DNA of 64,000 bases. It comes from Treponema_I sp045599005 (lineage in GTDB: Bacteria; Spirochaetota; Spirochaetia; Treponematales; Treponemataceae). The DNA lies in the NCBI GenBank assembly GCA_045599005.1, contig JAZRVF010000001.1:124001-188000 (forward strand), in the 5' to 3' direction. Below are positions 6,848 to 15,765 of this stretch, piece by piece. Positions within the stretch are counted from its first letter, which is position 1. Each line of letters starts with the position of its first letter. Made by a program: the position numbers and the translations under genes. The notes below the pieces were generated by a model. The model was given only the letters and a program-made list of their open reading frames with translations, was not told the DNA's origin and ran no database searches.

Positions 6848-9238
6848 ATGTCTCTTTATGATGAACTGCAGAAAACAACTTCGGAAGAAGATGTAAAAGA
6901 CCTTTACATAAAAGCCCTTAAACTTAAAGGCTATCAGAAAAATCTTATAGATATTCAGACAAAAGAAATCTGGTTTGAAGCAAAACATGGTGGCGGACAT
7001 TCCACTTATGAAATGTTCACACAGTTGTTGAGATATGTGTTCGTGGCTTTGAAAAATGGAGAAGAAATCCCTCCGTTTTTATGTGTTATAGATACGAAAA
7101 AAGCCGCCCTCATGAAAACAGAGACTGTACTGCCTTTTCTGAAGGACAAAAATATTGATATCAAGTGGGGAAAATCCGCCAGCGATGTTACTCAGGACGC
7201 ACTGGATAAAGTAAGCCAGTTTATTGGTACTCATTTTGTTTCCTATAATATTCAGCTGAACGAAAATGAATTTATTGAAGCTGTTCATAATGCAATAGAA
7301 AAAGGTGAAATTATACGAACCCAGATTACGCCGGACAACTTGAAGCAGGTTTTTGACAAATGGGTTGAAATGATCGGGAAAGAAATCAAGGGCGTCTCTC
7401 AGGAAGATTATGCCCTGCTTTTTTATGCTGACATTATGAACGACGGAACTGTAAGCACTCACGAAAATCTTCCGGCGGAACTTTTGCACAAGGGAACAAA
7501 ACCTGTTTTTTCTTTGAACGGAAAACTTTTTGAACTTGGAAGCGTAGAAGGCTATAGGAAATTCTGGGCAATTTTCGACAGACCTCCAAAGGAAGAATTC
7601 AGAAACTATCTTTTGGAACGCCGCGACAGCCTGATTCCTTATGACGAAAGAAGTTTTAAAGGCGCATATTACACGCCGCTGCATGTTGTAGACAAGGCTT
7701 ATGAACTGCTGAACAAAACGCTGGGTAACGGCTGGCAGAAAGAATACATTGTCTGGGATATGTGCTGCGGTGTTGGCAATCTTGAAACGAAACACTCAAA
7801 TCCGCGCAATATTTTTATGAGCACGCTGGATCAGGCTGATGTGGACGTGATGAAAGCTGCAAAAACCTGTGTTGCTGCCCAAAGGTTTCAGTACGACTAT
7901 TTGAATGACGACATTACCGACGACGGAGAAATTGATTATTCGCTTACAAATAAAGTGCCGGAAAGTTTGCGAAAAATTATTGCAGATTCAAAAGCAGGCA
8001 AGAAAAAGATTCTAGTGCTAATAAATCCGCCTTATGCAGAAAGTGGTGAAGGTTTTAATCAGGGCAATAAGGAAAAAGTAGCCAAAACAAAATTTGCAGC
8101 TATGTGTATGAATAGATACGGTAAAGCAACGAATGAACTTTTTACTCAGTTTGTAGCAAGAATAGCTTTAGAAATTCCTAATGCAGCACTGGCAATGTTT
8201 TCAACACTTAAATATATCAATTCCAATAATTTTGAAAATTTTAGGAATGTTTGGAATGCAAAATATTTAAATGGTTTTATTGTTCATTCAAAATCATTTG
8301 ATGGATTGGATGGCGATTTTCCAATTGGATTTCTCATTTGGAAAACGAAAAATGATAATGAAACTAAATATCAAATTTCAGAAATTTCATGTGAAGTATT
8401 AAATAAAAATGCAGAAGCAGAAGGTGAAAAGAAATTTTATAATATTGCTACTTCAAACTTTTTAAGTAAATGGATAAAAAGACCAAAGATAAATGATGAA
8501 AACGTAATTGCATTAAAAAATGCTGTAACTGTAGCTGGGGTAGGAAAATGGTCTGATGGTGCGATTGGTCATTTATTATGTGATAGTAATGATTTACAAA
8601 ATTCAGGACAAGCAACATCAATTTTTAGCTCTACCGTTAAAATAGGACATAAAGGAACTTGTTATGTTACTTCTGAAAACTTATGGCAAATTGCTGTAAT
8701 TTTTACAGTAAGACAAATAATAAGGCATACATGGAAAAATCATAATGACCAGTTTTTGATTCCAAATAAAGAATTAGGTGAAGAATTTATAAACGACTGC
8801 TTAATATGGATGTTATTTAACGGCAAAAACCTTACCGCCAGTGCCGACAACCTTGAATGGAACGGTCAGAAATGGTCAATCGTAAATCACTTTATTCCTT
8901 TCACAGAAACAGAAATAAATGCGCCGGACAGGTTTGAAAGCGATTTTATGGTTCAGTATATGGCAGGCAAAACGTTTTCCGCAGAATCGCAGAATGTTCT
9001 GGAGCAGGGCAGACTCCTCTGGAAGAAATATTTTGAGATTGATATAAACCATTCAATACGCGAAGAATTAAAACTGAACCGTGCAGACGTAGGCTGGTAT
9101 CAGATAAGGCAGGCAATAAAACGCTACAACGAAAACGGCGAAAACATTCCCGTCCGGTTTGACGATTTTGAAAATGCCTATGCAATTCTTACGGAAAAAT
9201 TAAGACCAAAAGTCTACGAATACGGCTTTTTGAAATAA
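6848..9238 (+). CDS. fused nuclease/N6-adenine DNA methyltransferase (type IIG-like RM)
   Basis: A 796-residue protein. The N-terminus contains LIDIQTKEIWFEAK, whose D35, E44 and K46 fit a PD-(D/E)xK nuclease core. A class I SAM-binding motif DMCCGVGNLE (about 303-312), preceded by YYTPLHVV, and the catalytic NPPY at 393-396 identify an adenine-N6 methyltransferase. Residues about 450-660 probably form the DNA-recognition domain. It should methylate, and perhaps cut, one target sequence by itself. From roughly 8.1 to 8.8 kb codon usage becomes markedly more AT-rich than on either side, as if the recognition domain had been exchanged. The ATG at 6848 follows an AAGGAT that is also an XRE half-site. 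Confidence 0.8.
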   Translation: MSLYDELQKTTSEEDVKDLYIKALKLKGYQKNLIDIQTKEIWFEAKHGGGHSTYEMFTQLLRYVFVALKNGEEIPPFLCVIDTKKAALMKTETVLPFLKDKNIDIKWGKSASDVTQDALDKVSQFIGTHFVSYNIQLNENEFIEAVHNAIEKGEIIRTQITPDNLKQVFDKWVEMIGKEIKGVSQEDYALLFYADIMNDGTVSTHENLPAELLHKGTKPVFSLNGKLFELGSVEGYRKFWAIFDRPPKEEFRNYLLERRDSLIPYDERSFKGAYYTPLHVVDKAYELLNKTLGNGWQKEYIVWDMCCGVGNLETKHSNPRNIFMSTLDQADVDVMKAAKTCVAAQRFQYDYLNDDITDDGEIDYSLTNKVPESLRKIIADSKAGKKKILVLINPPYAESGEGFNQGNKEKVAKTKFAAMCMNRYGKATNELFTQFVARIALEIPNAALAMFSTLKYINSNNFENFRNVWNAKYLNGFIVHSKSFDGLDGDFPIGFLIWKTKNDNETKYQISEISCEVLNKNAEAEGEKKFYNIATSNFLSKWIKRPKINDENVIALKNAVTVAGVGKWSDGAIGHLLCDSNDLQNSGQATSIFSSTVKIGHKGTCYVTSENLWQIAVIFTVRQIIRHTWKNHNDQFLIPNKELGEEFINDCLIWMLFNGKNLTASADNLEWNGQKWSIVNHFIPFTETEINAPDRFESDFMVQYMAGKTFSAESQNVLEQGRLLWKKYFEIDINHSIREELKLNRADVGWYQIRQAIKRYNENGENIPVRFDDFENAYAILTEKLRPKVYEYGFLK

Positions 9239-9521
9239 CACCAAAAAATCCCGCTGTACTGATCAGCTGCCTTTTTTGTGCACCTTCACGATAGTTGAGT
9301 CCGCGCCTTCACGGTAGTCCGTTTCACTTCCGAGGATATTCAATCAGTTCGCGCGAGTGAAAATCAAAATTCATTTAGATTTAATCATTTTTGTGCGAAC
9401 AAGATTAATGAGTTTTTGGACAGACTGTTTTCTGTGCAACAATATTATCAAATAGACTTTTTGCGTAATATAATTGCATAATATAATATAGAAGAAAATA
9501 AGCTTTCCCTGGAGATACATT
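9239..9521. other. intergenic region with short direct repeat and AT-rich promoter
   Basis: No gene is seen. Near 9280-9325 a short imperfect direct repeat occurs (CACCTTCACGATAGT and CGCCTTCACGGTAGT). Near 9460-9490 two TATAAT boxes (9469-9474, 9482-9487) lie in a repeated AATATAAT stretch and could drive the truncated hsdR and the DUF262 genes. Confidence 0.5.
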
Positions 9522-10181
9522 ATGAGTGAAAACCCTCTTCCGGAACAAAAAGCAAGACAGAAAATAGATGAAATGCTCACTAAAGCAGGTTGGGATATTA
9601 TTTCAAGAAATGAATATTCTGATATCTATAACGGTTGTGCCATCACCGAAGCTCTTCTTACAGGCAATCTTGAGGCTGATTATTTGCTTTTTGTTGGTGG
9701 AAAAGCGATTGGTGTTTTTGAAGCTAAACGTGCTGAAAATAATCTTTCGGTTGAAGTTGCAGAACAAGCTCAGAATTATACAAAAAGCCTTCCAGACTGG
9801 TATCAGACTTGGGCAAATCCACTTCCTTTTGTTTTCCTCTCGAATGGTGAAATTTTACTCTTCCGTGATATGCGGGAAGAAGAAACAACTTACATTGAAC
9901 TAAAAAAAATGAAGACCTCAAAAGAACTGGTTCAAATGGCAGATATTCAATCTGAATACGCTGCACTTCAAGTTCTTCCTCCAGTAGGTGATAAGGGACT
10001 TCGTCAGTGCCAGTATGATGCAATCAGAAATCTGGAGCTTGCTTTTAAGCAGAATGAAAGAAAAGCACTTATCTCTTTAGCAACTGGTGCAGGAAAAACT
10101 TTTACGGCATGTACTTTCACATATCGTTTTGGAGGTACTTATTCTGATACAGAAATACGAAAAACGGCAGAAGAATTGTAA
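9522..10181 (+). pseudogene. truncated type I restriction subunit HsdR
   Basis: This 219-residue fragment matches the start of type I restriction endonuclease R subunits. Its N-terminal nuclease domain includes a ADYLLFVGGKAIGVFEAK block (the D...ExK nuclease residues) and later the RQCQYDAIRNLE (Q-motif-like) and Walker A ATGAGKT at 187-193. A complete HsdR runs to roughly 800-1100 residues with the rest of the helicase. Here the frame leaves the family after TYRF and stops 15 residues later. No hsdM or hsdS neighbours are present. It could still give a stable nuclease-domain protein, but as HsdR it is broken. The ribosome site (TGGAG) before ATG 9522 is intact. Confidence 0.8.
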
Positions 10182-10247
10182 CAAGAACATAGTGTTATGA
10201 TGGGAAAAGAATAGAGAGTTTTTTGAGGAATATTCAGAGGAGTAGAA

Positions 10248-11582
10248 ATGTCCACACAACCAAAAATTGTACTTGTTAAAAATTTATTATCTGAAAACTT
10301 GGATATACCAAACTATCAGCGACCTTACAGATGGACTGTTGATTCGACATCAACTTTGTTCAATGATTTGTATAGTGCCTATAAATCTAATACACCAGAA
10401 TATAGAATTGGCTCAGTTGTTTTATATAAAGATGAAAAGAATATTTTTCAGATTGTAGACGGTCAGCAGAGATTAACTACATTATCAATTCTTTTTTATT
10501 GTTTAACAAAAGTTACTGGCAAATCTGAATATGAAAATTATTCAAAACTTTTGACACGAGATAAAGCATATAATGAACTTTCTAGTAAAGCAATCATTGA
10601 AAATGCACAGATTCTGGAATCAAAATGTAGGAAACTAAAATTTGAAGAAATTCCGTCATTTGTAAATTATATACTTGGAAACAGTACCTTTGTAAGAATC
10701 GAAACTCATAACGAACAGGAAGCCTTTCAGTTTTTTGATTCACAAAATTCCCGTGGAAAACCTCTTTCTCCTCATGACTTATTAAAATCCTATCATTTAA
10801 GAGAGATGAATGGAGATTCTGAATCTATAAAAGTCAAAATAATAAAGGATTGGGAAAATACAGATCAGGATAAACTGGCATCGTTTTTTGAAGATACATT
10901 ATATCCTTTAGTCAGATGGTATAAAAATCAAGATGGTTTGTATTACTCAACTAAAAAGATAAAAACATTTAAAGGTATAAAACAGAATAACAACTACAAT
11001 TTTTCTGTTTATCATAAGGCTGCAAACTTATACATAGAACATTTTAATGCAGATGGAATGTATGAATTAACAAGTGGTGAAAAAATAAGCCAGTTTCAAT
11101 TAACACAGCCTCTTGTTTCAGGCAGAAGATTCTTTCTTTATACGCTGCATTACTTTAATTTATGCAACAAAGTAAAAAGTTATATTTATGCCAGATATAA
11201 TAAGGATGCAGTTCCAAGAACAGGTTCTGGAAACTCTTATGTAAAAAATCTTTTTATAAATATTGTAGTTTTCTTTGTTGATAAATTTAGTTTTGAAGCA
11301 CTAAATGACAATTATCTGGAATTTTTCTACAAATGGAGTTATTCACTTCGTACTGTTATGCATGCAGTATATAGAGAAACTGTAAATAAATATGCATTAG
11401 GAAGACTTGAACGTGTAAACAATAATTTGAACATGTTCAATCGAATTGCCGAAATGCAAAATCCTGAAGAGGTGGAAAACATAATCCTACAAAAAGTTGA
11501 AAAAAACGATTTGACTACTTATAAATCAGAAAAGCAAATTGAAATATGGGAAAGAATATTCGAGGAGACTAAAAATGATTAA
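10248..11582 (+). CDS. DUF262 protein without nuclease domain
   Basis: A 444-residue protein with the DUF262 (GmrS/ParB-like) fold. It shows IPNYQRPYRW at about 20-29, the nucleotide-binding IVDGQQRLTTLSIL (DGQQR 71-75), and FFDSQNSRGKPLSPHDLLK near 162-180. DUF262 proteins hydrolyse or sense nucleotides in type IV restriction (GmrSD) and related phage defence. The C-terminal half is helical, and I see no DUF1524 H-N-H motif, so this member should be a regulatory or recognition partner. It has a good ribosome site (AGAGGAG). It overlaps the next DUF262 gene by 8 bases, so the two are made together. Codon use is AT-rich, unlike the core genes. Confidence 0.85.
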   Translation: MSTQPKIVLVKNLLSENLDIPNYQRPYRWTVDSTSTLFNDLYSAYKSNTPEYRIGSVVLYKDEKNIFQIVDGQQRLTTLSILFYCLTKVTGKSEYENYSKLLTRDKAYNELSSKAIIENAQILESKCRKLKFEEIPSFVNYILGNSTFVRIETHNEQEAFQFFDSQNSRGKPLSPHDLLKSYHLREMNGDSESIKVKIIKDWENTDQDKLASFFEDTLYPLVRWYKNQDGLYYSTKKIKTFKGIKQNNNYNFSVYHKAANLYIEHFNADGMYELTSGEKISQFQLTQPLVSGRRFFLYTLHYFNLCNKVKSYIYARYNKDAVPRTGSGNSYVKNLFINIVVFFVDKFSFEALNDNYLEFFYKWSYSLRTVMHAVYRETVNKYALGRLERVNNNLNMFNRIAEMQNPEEVENIILQKVEKNDLTTYKSEKQIEIWERIFEETKND

Positions 11583-13398
11583 TGAAAACGAATTAAAACA
11601 TCCAGAAGAATTTCCTGTAAGCAATATTTTTACAAATACAGAGTATAAAATTCCAATATATCAGAGAAGTTATGCCTGGACAAAAGAAGAAATAGAACAA
11701 CTCATAAACGACATAAACGAATCGACAGGTAATTATTATATTGGTAGTTTAATTGTTGACCATATTGAAACTAATTCATATATGGTAATCGATGGACAAC
11801 AGCGACTCACAACTTTATATCTGCTTTTAACATATCTTGGTGATACAAGTATTAATTCAAATTCATTGACTTTTGAGGCTAGAGAAAAATCTAACAGAAC
11901 TCTGAAATATTTGTTTGAAAATAAAAAACTTGTTTCAGAAGATATTCTATACAGTTCCGAAATAATAAATGGTTACAAAGTAATTTCTGATTATTTTGAA
12001 GCTATAGATGAAGAAAAAAGAGAACAATTTATTACAGAAATAAAAGCAAAATTATCAAATATATTCATTATTCGTACATTAGTTCCTAAGAAAATTGACT
12101 TGAATCATTATTTTGAAATTATGAATACTCGTGGTGAGCAACTTGAAATTCACGAAGTTGCAAAAGGGCGTTTAATCGGCGTTATTGATAATTCAAAGGA
12201 TAAAGAGATTGCAGCATATATTTGGGATGCTTGTTCACAAATGGATAAGTATGTGCAGATGAGTTTTGATACAACATCCCGTGAAAATATTTTTGGAGAA
12301 ACATGGAATATTTTTAAGCCAGAAGGATTTACGGACTTGAGAAAAGCGATAGAAATTAAATCATTACTTTCATCGAATAAGTTTAGTTTGAAATCCAAAT
12401 TAGATAATCCAAAAGATAATTCAACTGCTACTAATACAGAACTTGAAGAAAATGAAAGATTTGAATCTATCATAACATTCCCAAATTTTTTATTAATAGC
12501 AAATGAAGCCTTGAATATTACATCACTAGATGCACCTTCAAAAGATGATGATTCAAGTTTGGATGACAAAAAATTTCTTGATGAGTTGGAAAAACATTGG
12601 GAATCTAATGATTCTGCGTTGAAGTTTATTTTTAATCTTTTAAAACTTCGATTCTTATTTGATAAATATATAATTAAACGAGAGTTTGTAAGGGAATACA
12701 AAGAAGAAGGAAGATGGGCTTTACAGCATCTCGAAATGTATCAGGATTCTAGTAAACAGAAAAAGCCAATGTATAAACTAACTTATAATCTGACAGATGA
12801 TGATTTTGGGAAAGATAAAACTGTCTTATTAAGAACACTGCAGTCGGCACTTCGTATTACATATACATCTCCAAAAACCATGCATTGGATTTCGAAAGCC
12901 TTATTTGCCTTAAATAAAGATGAAAAACAAGATATATCGCAACTTCTTGAAAAATATGCATGTAATAAGGTCAGTGAAGCACATTACATGATAGCAAAAG
13001 GTTTTGGAGTTGATCGTATTGTTTTTACTTATTTGGATTATGTTTTATGGCGTGATAATAGATCTGAATTTAATGATTTCCAATTTCAATTCAGAACCTC
13101 AATAGAGCATTTCTTCCCTCAGAATCCTGAAACTGATAGTTGGAAAGGACTGACAAATGACCCATTAAATAATTTTGGAAATCTTGCATTAATAACAGTT
13201 TCTGCAAATTCAAAATTTTCCAATCTTCTTCCTGCAGCTAAAGTCATTAATTTTAAAGATGTAATTACGCAAAGTCCTAAATTAATGAGAATGGAAAAAT
13301 TAATGAATGAGCGAAAACAATGGACTCCTGTTGAAGTTGAAGAATTTGGTTTAAACATGAAGCAAATTCTGACCAAAGAAATAGAATGCCATAAGTAA
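11575..13398 (+). CDS. DUF262-DUF1524 (GmrSD-like) nuclease
   Basis: A 607-residue two-domain protein. The DUF262 domain has IPIYQRSYAW at 27-36, VIDGQQRLTTL with DGQQR at 73-77, and MNTRGEQLEIHEVAK near 180-195. The C-terminal DUF1524 HNH-type nuclease is shown by IEHFFPQ (His512), then NNFGNLALI and NSKFSN. This is the layout of single-chain GmrSD-type type IV restriction enzymes and relatives, which cut modified phage DNA. ATG 11575 is chosen for its GAGGAG ribosome site; an earlier ATG at 11539 lies inside the preceding gene. Overlap with a nuclease-less DUF262 gene suggests a two-protein complex. The target modification cannot be read from the sequence. Confidence 0.88.
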   Translation: MINENELKHPEEFPVSNIFTNTEYKIPIYQRSYAWTKEEIEQLINDINESTGNYYIGSLIVDHIETNSYMVIDGQQRLTTLYLLLTYLGDTSINSNSLTFEAREKSNRTLKYLFENKKLVSEDILYSSEIINGYKVISDYFEAIDEEKREQFITEIKAKLSNIFIIRTLVPKKIDLNHYFEIMNTRGEQLEIHEVAKGRLIGVIDNSKDKEIAAYIWDACSQMDKYVQMSFDTTSRENIFGETWNIFKPEGFTDLRKAIEIKSLLSSNKFSLKSKLDNPKDNSTATNTELEENERFESIITFPNFLLIANEALNITSLDAPSKDDDSSLDDKKFLDELEKHWESNDSALKFIFNLLKLRFLFDKYIIKREFVREYKEEGRWALQHLEMYQDSSKQKKPMYKLTYNLTDDDFGKDKTVLLRTLQSALRITYTSPKTMHWISKALFALNKDEKQDISQLLEKYACNKVSEAHYMIAKGFGVDRIVFTYLDYVLWRDNRSEFNDFQFQFRTSIEHFFPQNPETDSWKGLTNDPLNNFGNLALITVSANSKFSNLLPAAKVINFKDVITQSPKLMRMEKLMNERKQWTPVEVEEFGLNMKQILTKEIECHK

Positions 13399-13407
13399 AA
13401 AAATTAT

Positions 13408-14247
13408 ATGACCTTCTACAAATACAAATCCATCACTGCTACCACGCTAGATTCTCTCAAAAACAAATACTTCTACTACAGCCGTCAGAATCAGTTGGAT
13501 GATCCATTTGATATGTATACTCCTGTAGAAATTTTAAAAACAGATGCAGAAATCCGTGAATATTTCAAACGTGATCCAATTATCGCTTCAACGTATACAA
13601 TCGAAACTTTTAAGAAAAAACAGGCAGCATCTGAGTTTGATGAAGAATACAAAAAGAAGTATGTTGAAGTAAGTCAGATGTGTCATGTTCTGAGTCTTAC
13701 CCCGATAAATGACAATGATGCTATGTGGGCTTTGTATGCAGATAATTACAAGGGAATTGCCATAGGATATAAAGCAATTTCTGAACAGAATGGAAATTAT
13801 TCCATCAGTCTGGGTGTAAAACGGAAAATCAATAATCAGCGAAATTTCTTGTTGGAACAAGGCTCGGTGCTGTTTTATGAAAATCCTGATTTACGGATTA
13901 AACTAAGACCTGTTGAATATGATATTTCAAAACTAAAACCATTTACTCCGCTCTGTACAGATCCGTTCGAAATGTTGGAAAACAATTACATAAAGAAACC
14001 CATCTGGTCCTTTGAAAAAGAATATCGTTCTATGATTATTTCTCCCTGGCATATATATGGACATTTGAAAATTTATTATCCAGATGATGTTTTGTCTGAA
14101 ATCATTTTTGGATTCAATGTTGATTCAGGAAAGCTTGCAAACATTATTGATATAGTAAAATCAAGTTATTCAAATTTTGAAGAAATAAAATTTTACAGAG
14201 CAATACCTAATCGGAATAAATTCAGAATTGAACTTATGGAAATATAA
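13408..14247 (+). CDS. DUF2971 family protein
   Basis: A 279-residue soluble protein. It has the DUF2971 hallmarks: an opening FYKYKSI, then LDDPFD at 30-35, a W-A-x-Y...KGIAIGYK block near 108-122, and FEKEYRSMI near 200-210. I know of no established biochemical function for this family; its members often sit in defence islands. It begins 9 bases after the DUF262-DUF1524 stop with no Shine-Dalgarno of its own, so translation is probably coupled. That makes it a likely third component or accessory effector of the same system. Confidence 0.75.
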   Translation: MTFYKYKSITATTLDSLKNKYFYYSRQNQLDDPFDMYTPVEILKTDAEIREYFKRDPIIASTYTIETFKKKQAASEFDEEYKKKYVEVSQMCHVLSLTPINDNDAMWALYADNYKGIAIGYKAISEQNGNYSISLGVKRKINNQRNFLLEQGSVLFYENPDLRIKLRPVEYDISKLKPFTPLCTDPFEMLENNYIKKPIWSFEKEYRSMIISPWHIYGHLKIYYPDDVLSEIIFGFNVDSGKLANIIDIVKSSYSNFEEIKFYRAIPNRNKFRIELMEI

Positions 14248-14479
14248 TTAGGGCCGAGGCGACTTGAATATAACCAAAACAGTAAGTACAAAATAATTCG
14301 CAACCCTGTCAAAAATTTTGAATAAGTCTGCCATATAATCAGAAAAAAACATTTTGAAGAAAATTTCCGACAGAATCAGATAATCAATTAAGCTGCTGGA
14401 AAATCTGCGAAGGATGCTGAATAATTAAAGTTGGTCTGCAATTCCTCATTTGAATAAGCTCCTGCATAGACCACTTTTG
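14248..14479. other. AT-rich intergenic region, right edge of the island
   Basis: I see no gene, tRNA or recognisable attachment site between the DUF2971 gene and the fba terminator. The sequence is AT-rich and may be decayed coding DNA. Confidence 0.5.
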
Positions 14480-14515
14480 AAAAAAAAAACCGCTGAGTCA
14501 TCATCAGCGGTCTTT
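14480..14515 (-). terminator. intrinsic terminator of fba
   Basis: On the minus strand CCGCTGA pairs with TCAGCGG and is followed by nine T residues. A small CCGGT/ACCGG hairpin lies between it and the fba stop codon. Confidence 0.85.
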
Positions 14516-14543
14516 CTGGGAACCGGTATCGACCGGCAGTCAA

Positions 14544-15539
14544 TTAAAGTTTGTCGTTTGATCCGAGAACTTCAATGATCTTGTGCTCGTACATTTTCTG
14601 CATGTTTTCGCGTGCAGGTTTCAGGTACTGGCGGGGATCGAAGTGATCAGGATGCTCGTTGAAGTATTTGCGTACAGCAGCTGTCATTGCGAGACGTGAG
14701 TCTGAGTCAATGTTGATCTTACATACAGCTGATTTAGAAGCTTTGCGGAGCTGCTCTTCGGGGATACCGACTGCATCGGGGAGTTTTCCACCGTTTGCGT
14801 TGATTGTGTCAACCTCGTCCTGGGGAACTGATGAGGATCCGTGGAGAACGATGGGGAATCCGGGGAGCTGTTTCTCGATTGCTTCCAGAACGTTGAATGC
14901 GAGCGGAGGAGGAACCAGTTTTCCAGCTTCGTTGCGTGTGCACTGCTCGGGTTTGAATTTGTATGCACCGTGTGATGTACCGATTGAGATAGCCAGTGAG
15001 TCACATCCTGTGCGTGTTGAGAAGTCAACCACTTCCTCAGGTTTTGTGTATGTTGAGTGCTCTGCTGAGACTTCATCCTCAACACCTGCGAGAACACCGA
15101 GCTCAGCTTCTACTGTGACATCGTGTGCGTGTGCGTATTCAACTACTTTCTTTGTGAGAGCAATGTTTTCCTCGTAGGGAAGGTGTGAACCGTCGATCAT
15201 TACTGAAGAGAATCCGTTGTCGATACAGTCCTTGCAGAGTTCGAATGAATCACCGTGGTCCAGGTGGAGAACGATCTGGGGATTTGCACAGCCCAGTTCT
15301 TTTGCGTACTCAACAGCACCCTGTGCCATGTAGCGGAGGATTGTTCCGTTTGCATAGTTGCGTGCACCTTTTGAAACCTGCATGATAACGGGTGATTTTG
15401 TTTTTACTGCAGCCTGTACAATAGCCTGCATCTGTTCCATTGTGTTGAAGTTGAAAGCAGGAATAGCGTATCCGCCTTTAACAGCCTTTGCAAACATTTC
15501 TTTTGTGTTTACCAGGCCGAGCTCTTTGTAACTGGTCAT
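14544..15539 (-). CDS. fba: class II fructose-1,6-bisphosphate aldolase
   Basis: A 331-residue zinc enzyme of glycolysis that splits fructose-1,6-bisphosphate into dihydroxyacetone phosphate and glyceraldehyde-3-phosphate. The HLDHGDS motif (92-98), the VMIDGSHLPYEENI loop, VEAELG and the late VLHGSSSVP phosphate loop are all present, so it should be active. I use the ATG at 15539 because AGGAGT lies 5 bases before it; an upstream in-frame start lacks this. It is monocistronic, with its own terminator, and divergent from the flaA genes. It marks the return to core genome after the defence island. Confidence 0.95.
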   Translation of the reverse strand: MTSYKELGLVNTKEMFAKAVKGGYAIPAFNFNTMEQMQAIVQAAVKTKSPVIMQVSKGARNYANGTILRYMAQGAVEYAKELGCANPQIVLHLDHGDSFELCKDCIDNGFSSVMIDGSHLPYEENIALTKKVVEYAHAHDVTVEAELGVLAGVEDEVSAEHSTYTKPEEVVDFSTRTGCDSLAISIGTSHGAYKFKPEQCTRNEAGKLVPPPLAFNVLEAIEKQLPGFPIVLHGSSSVPQDEVDTINANGGKLPDAVGIPEEQLRKASKSAVCKINIDSDSRLAMTAAVRKYFNEHPDHFDPRQYLKPARENMQKMYEHKIIEVLGSNDKL

Positions 15540-15566
15540 GTCTGACTCCTTGGTTTGATAACAGAT

Positions 15567-15597
15567 CAATCTCTAAAAATTTATATAATAGAGATTG
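15567..15597 (-). promoter_or_regulatory. inverted repeat in the fba promoter region
   Basis: CAATCTCT (15567-15574) and AGAGATTG (15590-15597) flank a TATA-rich core. Lying 28-58 bases before the fba ATG and around a likely -10 sequence, it could be an operator. Confidence 0.4.
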
Positions 15598-15659
15598 GTT
15601 AATATTAAATAATTGCAGTAAAATAATCAAGTCGGAAGGTTCAAGTGCCGATATTGAGT

Positions 15660-15688
15660 TTGACAAAGTATGTGTCAACAAATATAAT
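15660..15688 (+). promoter_or_regulatory. consensus sigma-70-type promoter of the flaA operon
   Basis: A perfect TTGACA (15660-15665) and a perfect TATAAT (15683-15688) are separated by exactly 17 bases, about 78 bases before the first flaA start. The sheath proteins are thus probably under the housekeeping sigma factor rather than FliA. Confidence 0.85.
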
Positions 15689-15765
15689 TCAAGCCGATAA
15701 TATTGAAGAAATGTGACAGAATCACAGTCTGATTGCCTTTCGCTTGAAAATTAAAGGAGTTTTGG

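Noticed and set aside
7079..7795. Minus-strand frame of 238 codons opposite the RM enzyme
   Set aside because: Shadow of the nuclease and SAM-binding region; no start signals.
14248..14543. tRNA or attachment site at the right edge of the island
   Set aside because: A GGGAACCGG...CGACCGG stretch looked T-arm-like, but no cloverleaf forms; it is a small hairpin between fba and its terminator.
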